Source: Acytostelium subglobosum LB1
Taxonomy: Eukaryota > Evosea > Eumycetozoa > Acytosteliales > Acytosteliaceae
DNA: 64,000 nucleotides
Assembly: GCF_000787575.1 (NCBI RefSeq)
Contig: NW_012236522.1
Coordinates: forward strand, 975,332 to 1,039,331
Direction: 5' to 3'
Part shown: positions 27,532 through 39,741 of the stretch, one piece after another
Numbering within the stretch: position 1 is the stretch's first letter
Layout: the number at the start of each line of letters is the position of its first letter
Position numbers and translations under genes: made by a program
The notes under the pieces: generated by a model
What the model was told of the DNA's origin: nothing
The model's database searches: none
The model's input: only the letters and a program-made list of their open reading frames with translations

Positions 27532-28763
27532 TCATTTCCTTGTTGATGCACGTCTTGGTACAGTCTCTTCCTTCTCTTCGCGTGGCAAGTGTGTCTTTGT
27601 TGTCTTGTTATACAATCTCCTCAACTCATTCAAACTAAAGTATGATCGATTGATTGTTTGATTGATTGATCGGAGGAGTGGTGGAATGATTCCAGATAAG
27701 TATTATGAGTGTGTGAATGGTGATCGCATGCGATTGAATGAACTTACAACATATTCCTCTCAAACACATCCCTCATGGTGAACTGTTGGACGTCCTTGAG
27801 TTTGGTGTTGTCCTTGTTGTCTAGTGTGACAACTAGTTGATTACAGTTGATCTTGGATATTTGTAGACCTTTGAGCGCCGAGTAGGGTACCGACCACTTG
27901 ACCTTGCCCATCGCCCACGAATGCTTGACGCTCAGACAGTAGAGACGCTCGGTCGACAGCAACATGCACTTGACTTGGCTCTTGCCCTTGCGACTGGACT
28001 TGTGCACGTAGAGGTGCAGCTGGTACACCTCGGGGGCAGGCAGTATGGCCGCTTCAAACTGCTTCTGGAACAGGTTGCGCACCAGGAATCGCATCGCGAT
28101 CAACCAGTGGTCGCGGTCATCTTCGCTCTCGGCCATCAATATCTTCTCGGCCCATGGTGCGCCATTGTCGCCATTCGATGCTGATGAACCCGGAGAGCTG
28201 AAGCTGGCGCGACGCTTGAGCGTCTGGCGATGGTATCCGCTTCCGCCACTGCTCGAGTTGAGCGGCGAGTTTGGCGGTGACACCTCGGCGTCGTACTCGT
28301 TGCCTGCGCCATTGGCCGCTCCGCCATCGCGAATGTGGTAGACGATGCGGAGGACGCGTGGGTCGACCAAGTCGTCGCCCTCGACCGCCACCACGTCGAT
28401 CAAGTCGATAGACCAGTTCTTCTTGTTTGTGTCTGGGTCGACCTTGTAGAAGCGCGCATTTGTGAGCAGACCGATGAACGACGAGCTGCCATTGTGGCGC
28501 TGGAAGTAGCTATGAGTGATGTAGCGCTCGCTCAGCGGGATCAGCTTGTCAAAGCGTATTGGCAACGGGAAGAACGACGTGTCTGTGTAGCGCTCCTCCG
28601 ACTCGCTCCACTGATGGATCAATGGCAATGAACATGATGACACTGATGGCGTCATCGATGAGCTGGAGCTAGATCCACTTGTTGGCGATGAACTATATTG
28701 TGTTATTGTTTCCTTTTGTTGTTGTATTATTGCCGATTGTTGTTGTTTAACTTGTGTACTCAT
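27532..28763 (-). CDS. PH-domain protein with a second PH/TH1-like module (two exons)
   Basis: Exons 28763-27748 and 27634-27532 join (TT|T) to 372 residues. After a Gln/Ser-rich N-terminus, residues ~75-235 look like a PH domain with an inserted Ser-rich loop: FIGLLTNARFYKVD ... WSIDLIDVVAVEG ... AESEDDRDHWLIAMRFLV, with the C-terminal Trp. Residues ~250-345 (VKCMLLSTERLYCLSV ... KWSVPYSALKGLQISKINCNQLVVTLDN) resemble a myosin TH1 or second PH fold. The second exon adds a basic tail. A membrane-lipid binding role is likely; no known orthologue recognised. Confidence 0.7.
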
Positions 28764-28972
28764 TTTTTAAACAATTATTTATTTCCAATCAATAATAATA
28801 TTATTATTATTAATCCAATTTATCACTACCTGTATATATATATATATATTTGGTTCAGTATCTGTATCTGAAATCAATATGATCAATCTTAAGTAACTTG
28901 ATCCAAATATACATTGAATTAATAGTACATGATTAAGCTCACTCAATCATACATCAGAAGGGTTGGTCACCA

Positions 28973-28996
28973 CTGTGTGATCAGGTGATCACACAG
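28973..28996. promoter_or_regulatory. 24-bp palindrome CTGTGTGATCA-GG-TGATCACACAG
   Basis: Two perfect 11-base arms around GG, in the spacer between divergent genes. This symmetry fits a dimeric transcription factor site; no known dictyostelid factor can be assigned from the sequence. Confidence 0.5.
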
Positions 28997-29088
28997 ATAC
29001 ACACAACCATTTAAAGTGGTGAGTGTCCAACACCACCATTCTAATTTAAGAGTGATCATATATGCATACATGTCATGACACTAGTATT

Positions 29089-29140
29089 GATCTTTCGTCG
29101 GATTTGAAGATATGTTGAACTACAACAATGACGAAAGATC
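29089..29140. other. Inverted repeat GATCTTTCGTC ... GACGAAAGATC (30-nt loop)
   Basis: Arms at 29089-29099 and 29130-29140 pair perfectly over 11 bases. It could form a hairpin in RNA. It lies ~100 bp before the SMN start codon, so it may be in its 5' leader. Confidence 0.45.
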
Positions 29141-29236
29141 CTTTGTGAAAAGGTAAACAATTAAATGGGAATTAGTTTGCCAAACAAGTTGCCTACCCAC
29201 CACTTACTTGAACAGAGATAGAGAGAGAGAGATATA

Positions 29237-29693
29237 ATGAATGATAGAAATAATATAGTAGTAATAGAGACTGATTCATTTATGTTTAGAACAAACAAGA
29301 CTAATAATAATAATAAGGAGGAGATGGAGGAGCTTGATGATGGTGATGTATGGGATGACAGTTCATTGATCGCTGCATATGACGACGCCATAAATAACTA
29401 TATAGTAATGTGTTCAACCGTTATATATATGAATGAATGATTGATTGATTGATTGATTGATCGATTGACTAACAGTGCTATACCTACTCTACATTCTCCC
29501 CAGGCATCACATAATCCAAGCAATGTACATAAGAAGAATCAGACTGATATTACAACAACAACTCCATCAATAACTACAACTACGACCACTACTGCCGCTA
29601 GTCCTACTACTACACAACAGAGAAAGAAGAAGGTCCGATCATTGGGAATATCTGTTGTTGATCAAGAAAATGAGATCATTGATGGGCATCACC

Positions 29694-29726
<33 letters not shown>

Positions 29727-30301
29727 ACCCATCATCAATGAATAATGATACAATGTCAATGTACAATGGCGATACATCATCTGCATCCACCTCGTCCACG
29801 ATGACAAAGAAGAAGAATAAGAAGAAATCATCAACCGCCAGCAGCACCAGTAACAAGCATCAAGTTGGTGATGGTGGAGATGGATCAAACTCAACCGATA
29901 CATACTATGGTACAAATGATCAGAATCAATCATATCAATACGATCAAACACATTGGAATCAATACTCTGGTTATGCTCCCTATCAACATTATTACCAACA
30001 TCATCCACATGCTGCTACCGCTCCAATGGCACCTCAACATCATCATCAACATAATCATCATCAACATCAATCATCATCGTCGCCATCACAATCACCATCA
30101 CAACATCCACCTCATCCACATCATCAACCGCCAATGATGCAACATGGACATCAATTCCCACCGATGATGCCGCCAATGCTACCACTGCCCGAGCAAAACG
30201 ACGAGTTGACCGACCTCCTTCTCAGTTGGTATTACAGCGGATACTATACAGGTGTATTCCAAGAGCGAAAGCGTATGCGTGAGCGTGGCTTCCATCCTTG
30301 A
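29237..30301 (+). CDS. smn: Survival motor neuron (SMN) homologue without a visible Tudor domain (two exons)
   Basis: Exons 29237-29404 and 29504-30301 join in phase 0 to 321 residues. The N-terminal motif [18 protein letters not shown] is the Gemin2-binding helix of SMN. The C-terminus [23 protein letters not shown] is the YG-box that mediates oligomerisation. Between them are Thr-rich, poly-Gln, Lys-rich and His/Pro-rich segments; I see no Tudor domain, as in fission yeast and some other short-form SMN proteins. The protein assembles Sm rings on spliceosomal snRNAs. A (TTGA)n repeat lies in the intron. Confidence 0.85.
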
Positions 30302-30498
30302 TCCATCCACCATCCACAACTTCGAAGTTCATAAAGGTACAACACACGGATCATATTTTTATTTTATTCATTTATTTTCCTTTTTTTTTTTTGATCTCAC
30401 ACACCACGTTCGAGGGTTGGGATGTCGCCCACCTTGTTAGACACAAGAGCGACAAGACTGCGATATACTCAGTCCTTTTACCCGCGAGTGATAACAAA

Positions 30499-31284
30499 AT
30501 GGTACATATATATAACATTATCATCCATCCATCCATCCATCCAATGTGCCCTGATAGAGATGCGATCATCAACACAACTTGCGATGATACAATGATTGGA
30601 TTTGAATGAGACCATTCAGCGATACTACCCAAAGATCAAGGCACAGGATAGGATAGGATGTGAATGGCGAGAAAGACAACAGGCAACTAACAATCAACAA
30701 TATATTATAGTCCTTAGTTGTTCCAGAAAACTTCCAGCACATCATCCGTATCTACAACACCAATGTGGACGGTAGACGCAAGATCATGTACGCCTTGACT
30801 GACGTCAAGGGTATTGGTCGCAGATTCTCCAACCTTGTTTGCAAGAAGGCTGACGTCGACATGAACAAGAGGTATGATCGCGATCAATGGGGTGTAACAG
30901 CAGCGACAATGACACGATAGTGATATCTAACATTCGTTCAAATCAATCAATCAATCAATCATTCGATCGTCAATATAATACAGAGCTGGAGAGATGTCCA
31001 AGGAGGAGATCGAGAGACTCACCACCATCTTGAACCACCCAAGACAATACAACATCCCATCCTGGTTCTTGAACAGACAGAGAGATATCAGAGACGGAAA
31101 GTTCTCCCAGGCTCTCGCCAATCAGCTGGACGTTAAATACAGAGACGACCTCGAGCGTTTGAAGAAGATCAGAGCTCACCGTGGTATCAGACATCACATG
31201 GGTCTCCGTGTCAGAGGTCAGAAGACCAAGACCACTGGCCGTCGTGGAAGAACCGTCGGTGTGTCCAAGAAGAAGGGAGGCTAA
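30499..31284 (+). CDS. rps18: 40S ribosomal protein S18 (three exons)
   Basis: Exons 30499-30501 (the ATG alone), 30711-30871 and 30984-31284 give 154 residues. The protein reads [22 protein letters not shown] at the start and has the family helix-turn-helix [14 protein letters not shown] and the C-terminal basic tail [15 protein letters not shown] and [16 protein letters not shown]18 (uS13) binds the 18S rRNA head near the A/P sites and contacts the large subunit. A first exon of just the start codon is common in ribosomal protein genes with a regulatory first intron; here the intron is 209 nt. Confidence 0.93.
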
Positions 31285-32223
31285 ATTTATACGATCGTTG
31301 TTCGTTCGTTTGGCTCTCTGGCCCCCTATCCTTGGTGCCTGCTGCTGCTTGCTTGCTCCTTTGCCAGTCCATTGGCATATCAGTGGCATCATCAAATCAA
31401 ACGACGACAACACCTTCAAACAATAAACCTATGTTACTCGCAGTCAATATCATCCTCACTGGGGTCATGCGCTCGTGGGTACTTCGTTGTTGTCTGTATG
31501 GCCTGGCACCCAATGATGATGACCATCGACGACGAACCTGTCTTTGGCAATTCATTGATCATCAATCCATACATCATCCCAATGCCCGACCAACCTCGAT
31601 CAACCAATCAATGATGTTATTGTAATGGTATTGAATGAACAACGATGATTACGTAATCGTGCCAGACTCTGGGCCTTGGTGTTAGGCTGGGATGGAGGAG
31701 AAGAGCCTTATGAGGTCCATGGCAGTCACGTGATTGGGAGTGATACACCAAGAGATATTAAGCGCCCGATCATGATCAAGTATGGAAACTTGACCATACA
31801 CAGGAATGGCTTTCAACGAACATTATCAAAACAGGATCATTTTTGGAAAGGTAGATGTCACGGTCTGTTTGATCAATTTTTGCGGGGTGGGGTTAGCAGT
31901 GTGACGAATGATTGGAGGGGCATTGGCTTTGAATCAAGGTCCAGGGTGATCGATCGCAGTGTCGTACAAACCACAACAAATTAATAAAAAATTAATAATA
32001 GTCTGAAGAGAGTGAGAAGGGTGGGCAGTAGGTCGGCAGCGTCATTTCCAGGTGATCAAAGTTTGGATCAACAACCACCTCACTACTGACATCTACACAA
32101 TTAATCATTCAATTGCACCCTCAATCACCACTTACTCACCTACTCAATCAAATAACTATTTATATTTATATATATATCCATTATTTATTTATTTATAGAA
32201 TCAATCAAAGAAACCCAAACAAG
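31285..32223. other. Intergenic region
   Basis: About 940 bases. It includes the RPS18 3' region, then mixed-composition sequence without conserved coding signs and an AT-rich TATATATATAT stretch at 32150-32180 directly before the next gene. A frame at 31676-31984 has no recognisable protein features. No RNA gene is apparent. Confidence 0.45.
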
Positions 32224-35200
32224 ATGATCAAAGTAGAAGTCTTGATTGTGATCACAATTGCATTGTTGTATTGTGGTTTTGCGGTGGCCGCACCATCAAC
32301 AGGTGGCCCAGCCAGTGGAGGAACGGGCGATGCGATGAACCCTTCGGCATCCAGCGGAGGATGGGCAAACTTTGGCTCGGCCTCCAACTGGGGCTCAAAC
32401 ACAGTACCCAACGAAAACACGGCGGCATCGGTCGTGGGCTCGTCCAGCACGCTCAACACCTACCTCGATGGCAACGCCTACCACCTCTACTCACTGACAC
32501 TGGGCAACTACAATGGCGGCATAGGCGGCTACGTCCAGTTCGCCCTCGCCACCAAGCTCAACATCACCGAAAACTTTTTGAATGCCGGCAACAGCAAGTT
32601 CAGCTTTGACTCGCCGTCCGGCGCATCCTCGGCCTTGGTCGCGCCCGACTACGCCGACTACGCCAACAAGCTGAGGCTGTTGGGTGACATCCCCTACAAC
32701 CAACTGACCGTTCATGGAAATATGAGTGTCAGGGGTGAGTTCAGGTACTCCCTGGCCGGCCTAGTCCAATCAGACAATGACATCCAATTTGAGGCTGGTG
32801 CAAACTTGAACGTCGTACCCAACAACCAATTCGACCCGTCCTTCCCAGTGTCCTACATGCTCACGCCTGGCAAAGTTAACATGGTCGACTCATTCTTCAC
32901 ACTCAGCATTTATGAGTTTAGAACTGTAAGTTCAATGATCAGTTTGTTGATGGTCTGCACTCTCTAACACAACAATCATTCATTTAATCAATCAATCGAT
33001 CGATCGATCAATCAATCAAACTTTTAGTCAACAATGAGCCACAAGACAACAAACTCGGATCTTAATAAATCCAAGCTAACGGTCTTTGGTGATGTCGGAC
33101 TTGATGTAAGTCATGCGCCAGGGTCACCAATCACTCAAATACGTGACTCACTAACATCCCCATCCTCCTCTTAGGCATCCAACTTCAATATTAAGGATTC
33201 TTCTGTGAACTTGGACGGCAAGTTCAACTTGTTGACCAACTCAAAGATGACCATTTCGGGAACCAACATAAATGGCTCAATGTCAGTCTCTGGCGTATGT
33301 ACTTACTACACTCAACGTTATGATTGCCGACCATAGCTTGACCCTAACCTTCTACACACATCATTCAAGTTCTCCAATGTCACGATGACAAGCTCCAACA
33401 CCAACTTTACCAACTTGTCACTCAACACTGGAAAGAACTTTATCAATGTAGACAACAGCACAGTCAAGATCGATGGCCAACTCCTTGTCAACGCACTCAA
33501 GACCACCACCAACTCTGACATGACCATCAGCAAATCTGGATCATTCGTAACTGTATGTTCATCATTCTGATCACTCTCTCGATCACTCACTTACTCACTA
33601 CTCGATCGATCAATCAAACATAGGGTCAAAGAGCACACTTTGTATCAAGTCAGCTGAAGGTTGATGGCACTATGGATGTTACAGGAAAGGTCGACGCAGA
33701 GGGCTCACATGTATCCATTGGTAATAGTATGTCGTTGGCTGGCGGACAGGTCAACTTGATCAACTCCTCATTGGCGTTCAACAGTGGTTCCCAATTGGTA
33801 TCCAACGGCACCATCAACATGGGCAGCTCACAACTCTCTTTCGGCACCGGCTCCAACCTCGCACCCAATGGAGGCTCCATCACCCTTGACAACTCGACCG
33901 TGTCGCTCAAGTCTGCCTCGACCCTATCACCAACTGGCGGCGCAATCCACCTCTTTGACTCGAAGATGTCTATGGAGTCCGACTCCAAGCTCGCACCAGC
34001 AGGCGGCTCGATCAACTTGAGCAACTCATCTCTGTCGCTGCAGAACGGCGCCAACCTCGCTCCCGCTGGAGGTTCGATCAACTTGAACAACTCATCAATG
34101 TCTCTGCAGTCTGGCTCCATCCTCGCGCCAGCCGGCGGCAAGATTGATCTCGTCGAGTCGTCGCTGTCTTTGGACGCCGGCTCCAAGCTGACCTCTCACG
34201 TGACCGCCACCATCACATTGACCAACACTCAGTTTGTAAACAGTGGCAGTTTCAGTGGATCGCTCACAGTCGACTCGGACAGCGCCATCAACAACAAGGG
34301 CAGCTTCGTATTCTCGGGCCCCATCGTGCCGCCTTCAAACAACTTGCTCTCTCGTCGCCACAAGCTGCACGACTCCGCGCCCGTGCATCCCACATTCACC
34401 AACGCTGGTACGGCCTCGATCAACGCAACCAACTTAATCAACATCGCCATGGAGATACTTAACGCCGGCACAATGAATGTTTTGTCGAATGCCACAGTGC
34501 CATCGTTCAGTCAGAGCAAGGGCTCGACCACGCTGGCTGGCGGCTCACTGAATTCCACAGGCGAGATTCTCATTGGTGGCGGTAGTCTCAATGGCGTTGG
34601 CACGCTGTCCAGCACAACGATCACCAAGGCCAACCTTGGCAGTGAGCAGATCAACACACTCAAGATCGATGGCAACCTGACCATTGGTGACAACACCACC
34701 CAGACCACGCTGAAGATCAACTCCAACACGACCTACTCCACAATCAACGTCACTGGAACCGTAACTCTCGATGGCAACCTCACCATCTTGGTGACCCAAG
34801 AGATCCTGGACGCGACCAAGGACGGCAACGTGACCATCAACGTGGTGTCATTCACTGACAACAACAACAGCAGCAAGTTCAAGGGCATCTCCATCAAGAC
34901 GTTCAATCCAAACGGCGCCCACAAGGAGACTCCGTCGTGCCGTGTCTCGGCCTCCCAGTCCACCGGTGGAATCGCCGTGCTGGTCCAGCCCGAGGACTCG
35001 ACTTGCAAGTCTAGCAACCCCGATCCCAGCGGCAGTGGCAGTGACGCGGGTCCACTCGCAAATGGTAGCAGCAGCAGCAGCTTCAGTGGCTGGAAGGTCA
35101 TCACAGTGATTGTCGTCGGTTCGGTGATTGTCGCCGCCGGTGTGATCACAGCTTTTGTCATGCTGCGACCAAGAATCGCCAGACAGATCGCCTACCGTCG

Positions 35201-35246
35201 TGAGTCAAAGAGGAATAACGAGCATGAGCTCAAGATGAGAATATAA
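32224..35246 (+). CDS. Type I membrane protein with long beta-solenoid-like repeats (five exons)
   Basis: Exons 32224-32925, 33028-33105, 33175-33294, 33370-33552 and 33624-35246 are all phase 0 and give 901 residues. A signal peptide (VEVLIVITIALLYCGFAVAAPS) opens the protein. Exons 2-5 encode short strand repeats with SSN/NSS turns; residues ~430-560 carry ~24-residue repeats with LAPAGGSINLSNSSLSLQSG. Near the C-terminus VITVIVVGSVIVAAGVITAF is a membrane helix followed by a basic ~30-residue tail. The extracellular part is Ser/Thr/Asn-rich and probably glycosylated. A surface adhesion or matrix role fits, but I recognise no named family. Phase-0 introns between repeats suggest growth by exon duplication. 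Confidence 0.8.
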
Positions 35247-35542
35247 CTTATTACCCTACCCACCTAACTTACACACATACTTGTAACACGTCAAACATCC
35301 TCCTCCTCCCCTTCACACCAATACTTAATGTATTGGATGATCAACATTATTAACGAATAAAGAATGTCTTTGAGAGACCTTGGAAGCTTTATGAATATGG
35401 GCTAATGTTCCGTCAAGAATGGCGATGGTTGTCGGCGTATGGGGAGCGTTCCATGTCGGGTCCAATGATCAGTGGCGACAAATCTCTCCCTCCACAAGGT
35501 ACAAGGCCCAATCGAGATGGATAATAAATACTAATTTATATA
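35247..35542. other. Intergenic, convergent 3' ends
   Basis: About 300 bases, C/T-rich after the membrane protein stop, AT-rich before the FNIP stop. Nothing else seen. Confidence 0.45.
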
Positions 35543-37331
35543 TTAATGTAGAACGATATATGTCATTTGCTCCTGAGTTGCATGTGGCGAAATGAAGCCA
35601 AAATGTTGTGGTGACTCCTGGCAAAGAATCAAGACAGCTTGAGTGTCCAGTTGTCTACAATGCATTGATAATGATCCAATTGGTCCGTAATCGTATTCAA
35701 AAATAACATTACGTGCTATATAAAGGTAGCTCCACAATTCGTGGGCCCTGAACGTGTCCAGAAAGTTGGTTGGAGATGGTAGAGACTTGATACGTCGATG
35801 TTGAATGGGGACCTTGCTGCTTTCCGGGTCGGGGATTTTCAATCTGACAGAGTAGACTTTTCTCAATAGATTGGATGGTGCAGCAGCCCCAATTGGACAC
35901 AATGAGATCATGGACCTGATTGATATATTATTGATGGATGTGAAGTTGATTAAATCACCAAGGTGTTGATGGGGCGCACGTGTGGACTGGCAAATAGTAA
36001 GATCTTTGATTGATGATGGAACATTGCTTGGTGTCAATAGTTGATTAAATCCTTTTCCAAAAGTCAGCTTTGTTATGGAGGATGGAATAACTCCTGGTTC
36101 GAGTGGTTTGTTGAAGAACTCTCCGAATGATAGTTTGGTCACCGAAGAAGGAATAACATTGGGTGTGATATATAAATCGAATCTACCACCAAATGTAAGT
36201 TTGGTGACGGATTGCGGGATTAACCCAGCTGAAATCTGTTGATATTTGTTGAGCGATAAATCCAAGCGCTTCACATATGAGGGTATTGTAATCCAACCAA
36301 AAGTAGTGTCACGTTCGGGATAGCCAGAGTGAGACGGGTAACAGATGATGGAAGAAATACAGATGTCGGGATAATAGAATCGAACTGCAAATCTAAATCC
36401 AAGACAGAGTTAGGTATTGCTCCTTCGGGGAGTACACCTGTGGCGGACTTAAGGAATAAGGAGGTAACTGATGATGGGATACAGCCAGGTTGAACGTCAC
36501 AGTCGAAGTCATATGGAAGTTCCAGTTTGATTAGGGACATGGGCAAGAGTCCATGTGGAATTGGGTGTTTGAATATAGAATAACGAAGTATCAACGATTG
36601 CAAAGAGGTTGGCATGCACCCAACTGGGAGTGGCTTGTTAAAGATTTCGCCAAATTCCAAATATGTAATGGATGAGGGGAGACTTCCAACAGCTAGAACT
36701 TGGCTGAATAAATCACCAAATGTCAACTCGGTTACAGACGAGGGAATGGATCCAGGAACAATTGGTTTGTTGAATTGGTGACCAAAAGTTAATGCAGTAA
36801 TGGATGTTGGCAGAAGTCCAGGCGAAATGAATTGGTCAAATTTGTCACCAAATGATATTCGAGCTACAGATGAAGGAATAGAACCTGGTTGAATGGGCAT
36901 GTTCCAAGTATTGCAAGGGTCAACTTTGTAACTGATTGTGGAATAACACCAGGCTCCAAAGTGAGGTTCTTGCACTCAAGTGTTAACATTGTGACAGAGT
37001 TTGGAATGTCTCCTGGTAAAAGAACTCTTGAGAATCCTGGGGAAAATTCCAACTTGGTGACGTATGGAGGAATACAAATTGATGTCGTGCGGGATTGTAC
37101 ATTGGATAGATAAGTCGGAGGTATAAAATAAAGTTTGTTCCTGTTCCGTTCTTTGTTTGGTGCTGATTGACTGTTTGTACACCGAACACTCCTATTCAAC
37201 AGTTGGTAATTTCTTATTCCATTTGTTCGTGAACTCAAACTCGCCAGTGTGCCTTTGCAAACTAGGATCAAACAGAGTATATCAATGGCATCCAAAAAAG
37301 ATGATACATGCTTCCAGAGTGAAGAATTCAT
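35543..37331 (-). pseudogene. FNIP-repeat gene broken by two frame changes
   Basis: Three overlapping minus-strand frames (37331-36864, 36975-36271, 36274-35543) together encode one FNIP protein of ~590 residues. It begins MNSSLWKHVSSFLDAIDILCLILVCKG, an F-box-like helix, then about a dozen FNIP-type repeats such as FNKPIVPGSIPSSVTELTFG and FNKPLEPGVIPSSITKLTFG. The frame changes near 36900-36925 (at CCCTTGCAATACTTGG) and near 36275-36300 interrupt repeats that continue in the other frame. Either the gene is decaying or there are two base errors. The related gene at 20851-22224 is intact. Confidence 0.75.
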
Positions 37332-37630
37332 GCTATTGAGTATGTTTGTGAAATATAATGAGTGTGATGAGTTGTACAGTTATCTATCTCCTCACTTCAC
37401 AAAGGTGCTGCGTGTGTATATTGATTATATGATTGATTGAGTAATGATCAAAAAATGATCAATCTTTTGTCAAGTTTGTGTTCACTTGATGATTCGATCG
37501 ACTTCTGAAAAAGCAGATATTTACAAACAATTTACACAAGTTTGTTATAACACTGTATGTTAGTCACACAGTGTGACGCGCTAGATTTTGTTGTTCATGG
37601 GATACTTGGGCGTGCAAAGGCATGCATGAT

Positions 37631-39202
37631 TTATTGGTTGCCAGACGGCTGAGCAGAATGAGTAGCGGCAGTAGTGCTGTTCTCAATCCTGAGAGATTGG
37701 TCAGCGTATTGATTGTAACGTCCTTTTGAATAGATGGTTGGGGGCTTGTAAAGCTCGCCAATGAATAGTCCAAGACGGAACTCGTTGGTGACTAAATGTC
37801 CGGTGGCGGGCTGGTACAACTCAAAGTGTGAGAGGTCCAGCGTGTTGGTGACCATTGTCTTGAGATTGCTGATCATCGACATCTCATAATCCCAAGATGC
37901 TTCACGGTAATCACAGTGCATTCTTCTTAGATTGAGTGAGTCGATTGTTCGGCAGAGCATGGGCACCTTGATATACTGGGTGATGTTCAATGTCAGATGC
38001 TGTACACTGCAATTGACGTCGCTGAACAGGTATTGCATGAGTGGCAGATACTCTGGCGCGGGAGCATTTGGTCGTGGCAAGATATTGACAAAGTCGAAAG
38101 TGTGGAGTGTTGGATGTCGTCGCATGAACGATGTGAGTGAGTTGACGAAGGACTGCCCCTGCTCCTCGAGGATGTCGACGTGGTCATGTCCACATGATGG
38201 CGACAGGTTGAAGGTCAGTGACTCCAGGTGTTCGAGTTGGTCTAGGTGGGCAAAGAACTGGTCGTCTTGGCCGACAATGTACATGGCGTAGGCCGAGTCG
38301 GCACTGCCACACTGATCATAGATGGCCAGTGATGTAATGTTGGTGCAGCGACCAAACAACTCACGGGTCAACGATTCCATCCACTCTTCGTCCTCATACT
38401 TGAAGTAGTCTCGGTCGCAGCAGCGATTGGGATTCAGAACCCTGAGGTCCAGTGTCTTGATATGGTTGTTGTCCGGAAGCAGCTCAATCATTGTTTGGAA
38501 TGGTTGTGGGAAGAGATTATTGATCACCAGTGTATCGATTGATTGTGGATCCAGTTCATACTGGTCAATCAGTCGGGCCACCTGTCCAGCAAAAACAGTC
38601 CTGATGGCCACCGTGATCGTGCTTTGTGGTCGAGCCGTGAATGATTTGAGCAGAGTCCTAATTGTGTCCTTCTTATGATCGATTGATTGTGATGGGTATG
38701 ATGGTGGTTTGATTGTTGGTTGTTTGGACTCATCACCATCACCATCACCATTGTATCCACGATAGTAATTATAATCATCACCATCATCACCATCGTCGCA
38801 ATCATTATAATTACAACTATTGGGTCTGTCATCATTATGATCAACACCTTGTAAGGTGATTGATTGGATGTGTTGTGTATGATGTAGAGAGTACTTGGTG
38901 TCCAGATGGAATGTCACATCGAATATCGAGTCAATCATTGCAATGTCATCATAGTCCACTCCTCTGATATTTAGATCATCATCATGATCACATTTAGACT
39001 GTGCACCAACTTTGATCACCAAATGATTGTTCAATGATCTTATCATCGAGTGGAATCCCCAGCTGACCAATGACAATGATCTCCACCACTTCCTACTCAC
39101 TCCTTCTTCATCATCTCTTAACAATCTAACAATTGATCCAATTATCAAGTTATTTAATATTATATTATTATTATTATTATTATTATCTTCTTGTGTCTCC
39201 AT
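37631..39202 (-). CDS. Dictyostelid F-box/LRR-like protein
   Basis: From ATG 39202 (METQEDNNNN) the protein has 523 residues. The N-terminal segment ILNNLIIGSIVRLLRD ... KWWRSLSLVSWGFHSMI is the F-box-like motif of a large dictyostelid family. The middle has an Asp/Gly/Tyr-rich low-complexity region, and the C-terminal half shows leucine-rich, LRR-like segments (SIDTLVINNLFPQP, IKTLDLRVLN, LEHLESLTFNL). It may recognise proteins for ubiquitylation. An in-frame extension to 39259 is possible but the ATG at 39202 followed by poly-Asn is typical of the family. Confidence 0.65.
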   Translation of the reverse strand: METQEDNNNNNNNIILNNLIIGSIVRLLRDDEEGVSRKWWRSLSLVSWGFHSMIRSLNNHLVIKVGAQSKCDHDDDLNIRGVDYDDIAMIDSIFDVTFHLDTKYSLHHTQHIQSITLQGVDHNDDRPNSCNYNDCDDGDDGDDYNYYRGYNGDGDGDESKQPTIKPPSYPSQSIDHKKDTIRTLLKSFTARPQSTITVAIRTVFAGQVARLIDQYELDPQSIDTLVINNLFPQPFQTMIELLPDNNHIKTLDLRVLNPNRCCDRDYFKYEDEEWMESLTRELFGRCTNITSLAIYDQCGSADSAYAMYIVGQDDQFFAHLDQLEHLESLTFNLSPSCGHDHVDILEEQGQSFVNSLTSFMRRHPTLHTFDFVNILPRPNAPAPEYLPLMQYLFSDVNCSVQHLTLNITQYIKVPMLCRTIDSLNLRRMHCDYREASWDYEMSMISNLKTMVTNTLDLSHFELYQPATGHLVTNEFRLGLFIGELYKPPTIYSKGRYNQYADQSLRIENSTTAATHSAQPSGNQ

Positions 39203-39259
39203 TATTGATTGATTGATTGTTATTAGTTCATTGAATGAGCAGGTGTCGGTTTGAATCAC

Positions 39260-39741
39260 TTGATCATTTTTGTAAGTTTGACAAAGTCAAAATTTGAAGT
39301 TCATCATGAAGGACCTCACACACTATTTTTTATTGTTTTGTCATCAGGTGATCATCACACTTTTGCATTCATGTCATGTGTGTTTATGTGTTTGAGTGTA
39401 AGAGAGTGAGCTGTCAAATGAATGGAGTTGAAGTCAACCCCCTCTTTGAACTCTTGCATGAATGAATGGTTGTGATGCCTGCAGGCAGGATGTGCATTGA
39501 CCTCAAGGGCAATAATAATAGTCGACACAAACTTCAACAATAATAATTGTACATATAATATATATATATATATATATAATTAATATGTATGTGTTACTTT
39601 AAATTCATCATTCATTCAATCAATCATTCAGAACAATGACACTAACATCAATATTATCAATCAATCAATCAACCAATCAAACAAACTGAATGGATGAATG
39701 AACTCATGATATGAATATATAGAGATAATATATAATTAAGG
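39260..39741. other. AT-rich intergenic region between divergent genes
   Basis: About 480 bases with (TA)n at 39555-39580 and ATCAATCAATCAA repeats. A frame at 39355-39540 (-) has no protein features. It serves as promoter for the F-box-like gene and Sec61 alpha. Confidence 0.45.

Larger units (their letters stand above)
28764..29236. promoter_or_regulatory. Divergent promoter region with palindrome and hairpin
   Basis: About 470 bases between the PH-type gene (-) and SMN (+). It contains (TA)n runs near 28840-28855, a near-perfect 24-bp palindrome at 28973-28996 and an 11-bp stem inverted repeat at 29089-29140. Confidence 0.55.

Noticed and set aside
29161-29391. A hydrophobic 76-residue minus-strand frame
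   Set aside because: It is antisense to SMN exon 1 and its hydrophobic run comes from (AAT)n repeats.
31676-31984. A 102-residue frame after RPS18
   Set aside because: No start context, motif or biased composition; most likely non-coding.
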